A stretch of 64,000 nucleotides of DNA from Schlesneria sp. DSM 10557. GTDB lineage: Bacteria; Planctomycetota; Planctomycetia; Planctomycetales; Planctomycetaceae. Position 1 is the first letter of the stretch; the number at the start of each line of letters is the position of its first letter. Positions 56,921 through 64,000 of this stretch are shown piece after piece. The notes under the pieces were generated by a model. It was not told the DNA's origin. It did no database searches and worked only from the letters and a program-made list of their open reading frames with translations. Made by a program: the position numbers and the translations under genes. The stretch lies in contig NZ_CP124747.1 in the NCBI RefSeq assembly GCF_041860085.1, forward strand, positions 2,852,001-2,916,000. The letters run 5' to 3'.

Positions 56921-57118
56921 TCGTAACAGTTGTCATTCGGTGGCGGGGGGGGGGATTGTCATCAGCTCGGCAGCTCAAACGCCAGTTCTGGACGTGAGAC
57001 AGAATCCCTGTTCGAGATTCGGTGGAATGGTCTTTCCGCTGCGTGACGACCTGCCCTCTGACCACCCGGGGACAGGGACAGCGTTTCTCTCGTTCATACG
57101 CATCATTTGGATTTCATT

Positions 57119-59593
57119 ATGCGAATCATGCTGACAACAGCGTTTCTTGTGGGACTGCTGAACATCACTCACGCTGCCGGTCCTTCGGTTGAGTCTGTGA
57201 TACCGGCAATCGGACAACGCGACACCAGTTTCACTCTCAGACTCGTCGGAGCGGGGTTGTCGAAGGCCAGCGAGCTAATGCTCTATTCTCCTGATGTTGT
57301 CTGCACCGAGTTGAAACCCGTCACGGACAACGAACTTCTGGCGACGCTGAAGACGACGCACGACTGCCGTCCCGGCACATATGCATTTCGGGTCCGTTCC
57401 CCGCAGGGAGTTTCGGAACTGCGGATCTTTCGGATCACTCCATTTCCCGTCGTAAATGCAGATGAACCTAATGAATCCCTTGAAGAGGCCATGTCGCTGG
57501 ACAGGAATGTCACGGTGACCGGTCTGCTGGAAAAAGGAGATCGGGATTATTTCAAGCTGAGACTTCGCCGAGGAGACCGACTCTCTGCAGAAGTGGAGGC
57601 GGTTCGATTGGGGGCGACCATGATCGACACGGTTTTGACCGTCTTAGATGCGGAAGGAAAAGAGCTCGCCAGTGCGGATGACACACCTCTTTTCGGACAG
57701 GACCCCTATGTGTCGGTGATCGTCCCGGAAGACGGAGATTACTTCGTACGAGTTCAGGAAGTAAATCTGGATGGGGACGATAGCGGTTACGCCCTGCACG
57801 TAGGAACTTTTCCGCGTCCTTCGTCCGTCTTCCCAGCCGGTGGCCGAATTGGAGAAAGTCTTACGGTTCGCTTTCTGGGAGATGCCGCGGGGCCGTTCGA
57901 ACAGAAAGTCCAGCTACCAGCTTCACCTGACAACACCCATGGCCTGTTTGCCAGTCATCTGGATACGACCTCACCAACCGCCATCCCCTTCCGGATTTCA
58001 CCCTTTGAGAATGTTCTTGAGGTGGAGCCAAATGATGCCGCTGGGACTTCGTCAAACCCAGCAATCGATCTCCCTGTCGCTTTCAATGGTGTTTTAAGCC
58101 AGATCGACGATATCGACCTGTTTCGATTTCGCGTGAATGCCGGTCAGCGATTTCAGTTCGAAGCGTTTGCAAGCCGCCTCGGTTCACCCGCCGATACAGT
58201 GATTTCCATTCTAGATTTGGACGGAAGTATTCTCGTCAGCAACGACGATGACGGGTCTCACGACAGTCGGCTGGTATTTCAAGCTCCCCGCACAGGAGAG
58301 TATCTGCTGCGGGTCGTTGATCAACGTGGAGCAGGCGGCGAACACTTTTTCTACCGGGTCGAGGCCACTCCGACACTCCCAGTGCTCACGGCTTTTATGC
58401 CACGCCCCAATCGACTGTCACAAGACCGACAGGCGATTTCTGTACCGCAGGGAAATCGCATTGTCACTTTCCTGGGAGTCAACCGAAAAGGGGTGACGAG
58501 CAAAGTGCAATTAACTCCGCAGGGACTTCCCTTGGGGATCAAGAACTTCCCTACGACGATTGACTCCGATCGCTTCCAGGTTCCGGTCGTGATTGAAGCG
58601 GAGGCGGATGCGCCAATCGCGGGGGCCCTGGTGCAGTTGAATGCGACGGGAAGTGCGAATCAGTCAACCGTGACAGGGACATTTCAGCAGGTGGTCGATC
58701 TGATCAATATGTCGGCCGACCGACTTTATCAGTCGGTCAGTGTGGACCGCCTGATGATCGCCGTGGTCGAACCGGTTCCGTTTCGAATTGAACTGGAACC
58801 GTTGAAGTCGCCACTGGTCCAGGATGGTTTCGTGGAATTAAACATTCACGTGCACCGCGACCCGGGATTCAACGACGCGATCGATATTACGTTTCCCTTC
58901 CTCCCGCCGTGGGTTGATGGACCGCCACTCATTACTGTCCCGGCGAATAAGACAGTCGGAACATACCTGGCTCACGCACACCCGCAGGTGGAACCTCGGA
59001 AGTGGACAATCTGTGCCGAAGGACGAGTCTCTACAGGGGTTTCACGGGGTCCGGTTTCCGACGACATCGAGATGGCTCCTGCCCCTCGCAGTCGCGGTCG
59101 ACGCGCACAGATCGACACGGCAGTTTCATCTCAACTGATCGACCTCGACATCACCAGGTCCCCGGTCAGTGGAACGATCGGCCGAGTCGCCGGCGAACAA
59201 GGAACGACACTTCTCGTCACTTGTTCCATCGAGCGGAATGGCGAACTCCCCCATCGACTCATCGCAACGCTCGAAGGATTGCCGAATCGCGTGCACGTCG
59301 AACCCGTACAAGTCGACTCCCAAGCGAAACAGGTCACGTTTTCGGTCAAGCTGGATCCCACGGCACCCGTTGGCGAATTTGACAGCCTGGTCTGTCGCTT
59401 GACCGGTACCCGGGATGGACAGTCTGCCTCATTCAACCTTGGCAGGGGTGGGCTGCTCAAGATCGTTCCTCCCGGCGGCCTCGTCACCGACGCTGAAGGG
59501 AGACCGCTCAGCCCGCTAGAGGCTTTGAGAAAAACACAAACTGAAGCCGATCCGGAAAACACCGTCGGCGGCAACAAGGCAAGCTCTCGTTAA
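57119..59593 (+). CDS. Secreted PPC-domain protein
   Basis: 824 residues from the ATG at 57119 (a TTG at 57107 is less likely). Signal peptide: IMLTTAFLVGLLNITHA. An IPT/TIG-like domain (about 22-110) is followed by two bacterial pre-peptidase C-terminal (PPC) domains. The first reads ADEPNESLEEAMSL and YFKLRLRRGDRLSAEVEA; the second reads VEPNDAAGTSSNPAIDL and LFRFRVNAGQRFQFEAFAS. The C-terminal half has several beta domains without named motifs. It lies between the DUF1501 and DUF1549/1553 genes, the usual arrangement, and is likely a surface or periplasmic binding partner of them. Confidence 0.88.
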   Translation: MRIMLTTAFLVGLLNITHAAGPSVESVIPAIGQRDTSFTLRLVGAGLSKASELMLYSPDVVCTELKPVTDNELLATLKTTHDCRPGTYAFRVRSPQGVSELRIFRITPFPVVNADEPNESLEEAMSLDRNVTVTGLLEKGDRDYFKLRLRRGDRLSAEVEAVRLGATMIDTVLTVLDAEGKELASADDTPLFGQDPYVSVIVPEDGDYFVRVQEVNLDGDDSGYALHVGTFPRPSSVFPAGGRIGESLTVRFLGDAAGPFEQKVQLPASPDNTHGLFASHLDTTSPTAIPFRISPFENVLEVEPNDAAGTSSNPAIDLPVAFNGVLSQIDDIDLFRFRVNAGQRFQFEAFASRLGSPADTVISILDLDGSILVSNDDDGSHDSRLVFQAPRTGEYLLRVVDQRGAGGEHFFYRVEATPTLPVLTAFMPRPNRLSQDRQAISVPQGNRIVTFLGVNRKGVTSKVQLTPQGLPLGIKNFPTTIDSDRFQVPVVIEAEADAPIAGALVQLNATGSANQSTVTGTFQQVVDLINMSADRLYQSVSVDRLMIAVVEPVPFRIELEPLKSPLVQDGFVELNIHVHRDPGFNDAIDITFPFLPPWVDGPPLITVPANKTVGTYLAHAHPQVEPRKWTICAEGRVSTGVSRGPVSDDIEMAPAPRSRGRRAQIDTAVSSQLIDLDITRSPVSGTIGRVAGEQGTTLLVTCSIERNGELPHRLIATLEGLPNRVHVEPVQVDSQAKQVTFSVKLDPTAPVGEFDSLVCRLTGTRDGQSASFNLGRGGLLKIVPPGGLVTDAEGRPLSPLEALRKTQTEADPENTVGGNKASSR

Positions 59594-59652
59594 CAAGACC
59601 ATCTGCGCCAATGGAACTCGCCCCTCGCCCATTATTTGTGAGCTATTCTCCT

Positions 59653-62103
59653 ATGACGTTCTTACATCGCCTGGCACCGTTGACGGTTGCCCTGCTCCTG
59701 ACCGCTTCAATCGCCCCTGCGGCCGAGATGAAGAAAGTTGAAGATCAGGTCGCGCCCCGTCTGCAGGCATTTCCTGCAAAAATCTCACTGACCAATCGTC
59801 GAGAATCACAAGAAGTCGTCGTCCAACTTCTTGCAGCAGATGGCAGCAACAAAGACGTGACTGATTTGGCCCGGATGGAGATCGCCCTGCCCGCCGTCGC
59901 CCGGTTGGCAAGCGGATTCGTCGAACCGCTAGCGGATGGCCAAACAGAACTCGTGATCCAGTACGAGAGTTTTTCGACACGCATCCCGATTGAGGTATCT
60001 CATTCAAAGGATCCGGCCGAGTTTCGGTTTCGTAACGATGTATTGCCTGTCTTGACCCGTGCCGGTTGCAACACTGGCAAGTGTCATGGATCTGCATCGG
60101 GGAAAGACGGTTTTCGACTAAGTCTGTTTGGATACGATCCGGCAGGTGATCACTATCGCATTACGCGCGAGTTGAGCGGTCGTCGGATCAATCTGGCGGC
60201 ACCAGCGGATTGCCTGCTTGTCAACAAAGCGATTGGGCAGGTCAATCACACGGGAGGCCAGTGCATTGAGCCCGATACCGCTCACTATCAGACATTAATC
60301 CAATGGCTGACAGCCGGAGCACAGCCAGATCCGGAAGATACCGCAAAGCCCGTTCGGATCGAAGTCTTACCGCAAAATGCGATCTTCCGTGCCCCGGGCG
60401 ACGACCAGAAACTGCTGGTCACCGCGTACTACAGCGACGGCACCGATCGGGATGTCACCGACCAGGCTGTCTTCATTAGCAACAATGATTCCGCAGCCAA
60501 AGTCTCCGTTGACGGTATCGTCTCGGCAATGGGGCCCGGAAGTGCATTTGTGATGGCCCGATTTGATCAGTTCACACAAGGGGCCTCGATCATCGTTCGT
60601 CCCGGAACGGCGTTCCAGTTCCCAGACATTGCAGCTCATAACTTTATCGATGAGCACGTCCACGACCACTGGCGCAATATGCACCTGCTTCCTTCTGAAG
60701 TCTGTAGCGACGAAGTGTTCATGCGACGTGTTTATCTTGATCTGATTGGTCTGCTGCCATCAGCAGAAGAGCGTCACTCGTTTCTCAATGACCAAGCGAG
60801 CGACAAGAGGGAGCGATTAGTCGATCTGCTGCTTCAGCGGGACGAGTTTCTGGACCTCTGGGTCATGAAATGGGCCGAGACGCTCCAAGTCAGGACAAAT
60901 AACGGAGTCAGCTCCAAAGGACTCATGCTCTACGACCGGTGGCTGCGAGACCGGGTTCGATCCGGCGAATCAATTGACAAGATCGTTAATGAACTGATTC
61001 CCGCAACCGGAGGGACATTCGAGAATCCTGCCACGAATTATTTCCAGACGGAAACGACACCCGAACTGCTCGCCGAAAATGTGGCTCAGGTTTTTCTCGG
61101 AACACGAATTCAGTGTGCCCAATGCCACAACCACCCGTTTGATCGCTGGACCATGGACGACTACTACGGCTTTGCGTCGTTCTTCAGTCAGATCGGTTAC
61201 AAACAGGCCCAGGATCCACGCGAACTGACCGTCTTCAATTCTGGTGAAGGTGAGCTGCGACACCCTGTCAGGGGCGAAAAGGTTCTGCCGAAGTTTCTCG
61301 GTGAAGCAGGTCCCGACCTCAATCCCGAAGACGATGTCCGGAAATCGCTCGCCGACTGGTTAACCTCTAAAAGAAATTCAGAATTCGCCCGAAACACGGC
61401 AAACATTGTCTGGTCTCACTTCTTCGGTATCGGGATCGTCGAGCCGGTCGACGATATCCGGGTCAGCAATCCCCCTTCTAATCCGGCTCTCTTTAAAGCA
61501 CTTGGTGACCAATTCGTCACATACAATTTTGATTTACGATCGCTTGTAAGGGACATCTGCAACTCTCGAACGTATCAATTGTCGACACATCGCAATTCCT
61601 CGAATGAATTCGACGAACGCCACTTCTCTCATGGACGGATCCGGCGACTGCGTGCCGAAATCTTGCTTGATTGCATCAATCAGGTGACTCGAGCTCCAGA
61701 TCGCTTTCCTGGTTTGCCGGAAGGAGCCCGAGCAGTTCAGATTGCCGACGGTCGGACCCAGAACTACTTCCTGACCACATTCGGACGATCCACACGTCAG
61801 ACCCCCTGCACATGTGAGGTGAAAACAACTCCGACCCTGTCTCAGGCTCTGCATCTGCTCAACGGCGAAACGACCTCTGGAAAAATCGCTCAAGGTGAAG
61901 TCGTGGAGTCCCTGCTTGAGGAGGACTCTGATCCGGTCGCCGTCGCGAATCGGCTCTATGAGAAGTGCCTGTCTCGTCTTCCCACAGTGAAGGAGTCGAA
62001 GGCGATCCATGACAAGCTCGCTGCTGCAACGGACACACAGGCGGCACTGACAGATCTGTTCTGGGCACTTCTGAATTCAAATGAATTCGTTTTCAACCAC
62101 TGA
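59653..62103 (+). CDS. DUF1549/DUF1553 protein with haem-like motifs and Ig-like domains
   Basis: About 816 residues from the ATG at 59653, which begins a signal peptide (LAPLTVALLLTASIAPAAE); ATG 59611 is an alternative. Order: an Ig-like segment (about 30-115), a C-x4-C-H motif AGCNTGKCHG near 140, a Big2-like domain near 245-330, DUF1549 (VFMRRVYLDLIGLLPSAEE, about 355-560) with CAQCHNHPFD (CxxCH), and DUF1553 (LADWLTSKRNSEFARN to the end). One c-type haem motif is clear, the other variant. These are secreted planctomycete proteins paired with DUF1501; the reaction is unknown. Confidence 0.93.
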   Translation: MTFLHRLAPLTVALLLTASIAPAAEMKKVEDQVAPRLQAFPAKISLTNRRESQEVVVQLLAADGSNKDVTDLARMEIALPAVARLASGFVEPLADGQTELVIQYESFSTRIPIEVSHSKDPAEFRFRNDVLPVLTRAGCNTGKCHGSASGKDGFRLSLFGYDPAGDHYRITRELSGRRINLAAPADCLLVNKAIGQVNHTGGQCIEPDTAHYQTLIQWLTAGAQPDPEDTAKPVRIEVLPQNAIFRAPGDDQKLLVTAYYSDGTDRDVTDQAVFISNNDSAAKVSVDGIVSAMGPGSAFVMARFDQFTQGASIIVRPGTAFQFPDIAAHNFIDEHVHDHWRNMHLLPSEVCSDEVFMRRVYLDLIGLLPSAEERHSFLNDQASDKRERLVDLLLQRDEFLDLWVMKWAETLQVRTNNGVSSKGLMLYDRWLRDRVRSGESIDKIVNELIPATGGTFENPATNYFQTETTPELLAENVAQVFLGTRIQCAQCHNHPFDRWTMDDYYGFASFFSQIGYKQAQDPRELTVFNSGEGELRHPVRGEKVLPKFLGEAGPDLNPEDDVRKSLADWLTSKRNSEFARNTANIVWSHFFGIGIVEPVDDIRVSNPPSNPALFKALGDQFVTYNFDLRSLVRDICNSRTYQLSTHRNSSNEFDERHFSHGRIRRLRAEILLDCINQVTRAPDRFPGLPEGARAVQIADGRTQNYFLTTFGRSTRQTPCTCEVKTTPTLSQALHLLNGETTSGKIAQGEVVESLLEEDSDPVAVANRLYEKCLSRLPTVKESKAIHDKLAAATDTQAALTDLFWALLNSNEFVFNH

Positions 62104-62225
62104 GTCATCACTGCCGGTTGAAAACATGAGACGGGCACCTCGGATAAGACAATTTCTCGTTGATTTCGGGACGGCAGCGGAACCAGTCCCCACTTTTCAA
62201 CACACTGATAAAAGCGAGTCGTCAA

Positions 62226-63929
62226 GTGAAGTCATTTTCCTCTGCGATCACCACGTTCTCATCACTGATGATCGCCCTTTATGCCTCAACCCTCCTCGGG
62301 CAAACGAACTCTTCGAGCACCGCCATTGTTACCTACGATCAGGTGCAACCTGTATTCAAGAAGCATTGCGTCAGTTGTCACGGCATCGAACGTGAACGGG
62401 GCGATCTGGACCTTTCGTCGACAGAGGGAATCAAGTCGGGCTCTTCATCGGGACCCGTCGTGATTTCCGGCAAGCCTGAAGAAAGTCTGCTTTACGCCGT
62501 GACTGCACATCTTGAATCGCCCCGGATGCCGCCAGGGAAAGCGAAGATTCCGCAACGGGAACTTGACCTGATCCGAAGCTGGATCGAAGGGGGACTGCGA
62601 GAAAAACCCGGAAAGTCCATTGCCGCGACTTCGGTGAAGAGTAAAGCCCCTTCAACCACGGCAGCGACTAAAGAGCCTGTTCCGAATTCGATCACTCGAT
62701 CACTGCCCCGCCTGACTGCCGTGACGGCACTGGCGATCAGTCCCAAAGATGGATCCGTTGCCGTATCGGGCTTGAAAGAGATCCTGGTGTTTCCTCAAGG
62801 AGGGGCGACACCTCCCAAGGTCGTTCCTTTTCCGGAAGGCGATCTCCATGCGCTGCGATACTCGCGCGACGGTGAATGGCTGATTGCCGGCGGAGGAATC
62901 GGTGCCGAATCGGGCAAAGTCGTCGCTTTTAATGCCGCAACCGGGCAGAGACTGTTCGATGTCGGCAACGAAGCCGATGTTGTGCTGGCTTTTGATGTCT
63001 CACCCGACCGTCGATTGATCGCACTCGGTGGTCCCGGCAGAAACGTGAAACTCTTTCGCACATCTGATCAACAACTCGTTCATACATTACAAAAACATAC
63101 GGACTGGATCTTGTCGATTGCGTTCAGTCCGGACGGCTTGCTCCTGGCCAGTGGTGATCGATTTGGTGGTCTGCAAATCTGGGAAGCTGCAACAGGAAAG
63201 CCCTTCTACTCGTTGCGCGGACACACCGGTTCAGTGACTGCAGTTGCCTGGGGAAAAACTTCTGACAACCTGCTATCCACTGGTCAAGATGGATTCCTGC
63301 GATTGTGGGACATGCATCGGGGCTCACCTATCAGGACGTGGAATGGCGAGCTGGGAGGAATCGTCTGTGCAGAATGGACGACATCCGGTGAGATTGTCGC
63401 AGGTGGACGGCAGAAACAATTCGCTGTTTTCGACCCACAGGGACAGCGACTGCGGGACTGGACCATGTCCGATGAAGTTGTCGAACTGGCAGTCAACTCA
63501 GATGGAACTCAGGTCATTGCCGGAGACGCATCAGGACATCTGGCAGCCCGGTTCATCGCGAATGGAGAGTTGGCTGGGGACTACTCGATTCCCGTCGCAG
63601 AACATTCATCGGGCGAACGTACAGACAACGCGGCCGCGTCAGTTGCTCTCTCAATACCGCAGCGCAAGCCACGTTCAAAACCCGTCAATGCATCCTCTAC
63701 TGATCATGCCTCGATGAGTTCCCCATCGCCGGGTGCCTCGTCTGAAGTCACAACCGATGAAGCGAGATTACAGAAAACACTCGAGGCGCTTCACGGTACG
63801 GAGGCCGCGATTCAGGCCACGGAAGAGTCTCTGGCAAAACTCAAGACTTCTGCAGCGGCGCTGCGACAGTTGATCGAAGCCCAATCCACTCAAGCTGAGA
63901 AGCCGAAGGATGCAGCAAAAGCAAAATAG
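62226..63929 (+). CDS. Planctomycete cytochrome c fused to WD40 propeller
   Basis: About 567 residues from a GTG at 62226, which starts a signal-like segment (TTFSSLMIALYASTLLG); a TTG at 62160 is an alternative. The N-terminal PSCyt1-type cytochrome c domain (about 30-125) has KKHCVSCHGIERERGDLDLS and SPRMPPGKAKIPQRELDLI (possible axial Met). A Ser/Thr linker leads to WD40 repeats at about 160-450: HTDWILSIAFSPDGLLLASGD, HTGSVTAVAWGKTSDNLLSTG and LRLWDMH. The C-terminus is a helical coiled-coil-like tail. It follows the DUF1549/1553 gene and probably belongs to the same exported complex. Confidence 0.92.
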   Translation: MKSFSSAITTFSSLMIALYASTLLGQTNSSSTAIVTYDQVQPVFKKHCVSCHGIERERGDLDLSSTEGIKSGSSSGPVVISGKPEESLLYAVTAHLESPRMPPGKAKIPQRELDLIRSWIEGGLREKPGKSIAATSVKSKAPSTTAATKEPVPNSITRSLPRLTAVTALAISPKDGSVAVSGLKEILVFPQGGATPPKVVPFPEGDLHALRYSRDGEWLIAGGGIGAESGKVVAFNAATGQRLFDVGNEADVVLAFDVSPDRRLIALGGPGRNVKLFRTSDQQLVHTLQKHTDWILSIAFSPDGLLLASGDRFGGLQIWEAATGKPFYSLRGHTGSVTAVAWGKTSDNLLSTGQDGFLRLWDMHRGSPIRTWNGELGGIVCAEWTTSGEIVAGGRQKQFAVFDPQGQRLRDWTMSDEVVELAVNSDGTQVIAGDASGHLAARFIANGELAGDYSIPVAEHSSGERTDNAAASVALSIPQRKPRSKPVNASSTDHASMSSPSPGASSEVTTDEARLQKTLEALHGTEAAIQATEESLAKLKTSAAALRQLIEAQSTQAEKPKDAAKAK

Positions 63930-63975
63930 GTCAGCGTCACGCGACGATTGAAGTGTCTACTACGAAGGATTTGAT

Positions 63976-64000
63976 GTGAAACTGCGATTAATACTGCTGC
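63976..64000 (+). CDS. Start of a further gene, truncated by the right edge
   Basis: A GTG at 63976 follows AAGGA at good spacing and opens a frame reading VKLRLILLL, the start of a likely signal peptide. Only eight codons are visible. It lies 46 bases after the cytochrome/WD40 gene and probably continues the same operon. Confidence 0.5.

Overview
The window is chromosomal DNA of a planctomycete (phylum Planctomycetota), probably of the Planctomycetaceae/Schlesneria type; the genus cannot be fixed from sequence alone. The call rests on marker families that occur together almost only in this phylum: a DUF1559 prepilin-like protein, a DUF1501 Tat protein, a PPC-domain protein, a DUF1549/DUF1553 haem-motif protein, a Planctomycete-type cytochrome c fused to WD40 repeats, a Tat-exported sugar-isomerase-like protein and many secreted proteins with Tat or lipoprotein signals. 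GC content looks moderate-high, genes lie on both strands in short runs, and no rRNA, tRNA, CRISPR array, insertion sequence or phage gene was seen.

Layout. 1-9036: a truncated prolyl-oligopeptidase-like hydrolase, a CpsB-type PHP phosphatase, a four-PAS hybrid histidine kinase, and two divergent FAD oxidoreductases, one with a Rieske domain. 9154-17985: a beta-propeller glycosidase-like protein, a LarA-like protein, ThyX, an FHA/Tat/methyltransferase run, RuvX, a nuclease-fold candidate and RNase PH. 18370-26611: a serine beta-lactamase-like protein, a DUF4838 protein, a CBM9-like protein, an NHLRC2-like thioredoxin/NHL protein, an AroD-AroE fusion homologue with lost catalytic residues, and an NrnA-type DHH phosphoesterase. 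26849-36931: a ceramidase-like protein; a MerR regulator with two secreted cysteine-rich proteins; and, on the minus strand, a cytochrome-bd-like membrane protein with a C-terminal cytochrome c, a membrane partner, a voltage-gated K+ channel and a VWA protein; then an SDR enzyme and a lipoprotein. 37260-49632: a parvulin lipoprotein, a TlpA-like protein, a 2.2-kb gene-free stretch with palindromic repeats, a hypothetical envelope protein, an isomerase-like Tat protein, a TPR lipoprotein, PurH and a purple-acid-phosphatase-like enzyme. 49928-64000: a gamma-carboxylase-like (HTTM) membrane protein, a transthyretin-fold lipoprotein, a DUF1559 protein, and a plus-strand cluster DNRLRE - DUF1501 - PPC - DUF1549/1553 - cytochrome/WD40 that continues past the right edge.

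The strongest candidate for an undescribed system is the cassette at about 28670-30174: a MerR-type promoter with a perfect 9-bp dyad in its long spacer, a MerR regulator, two exported very cysteine-rich small proteins and a strong terminator. It looks like a self-contained metal-sensing and periplasmic or surface metal-binding unit with no visible transporter or reductase. Second are the apparent AroD-AroE pseudoenzyme and the bd-superfamily-like oxidase with a fused cytochrome c. All functions are inferred from motifs read by eye.
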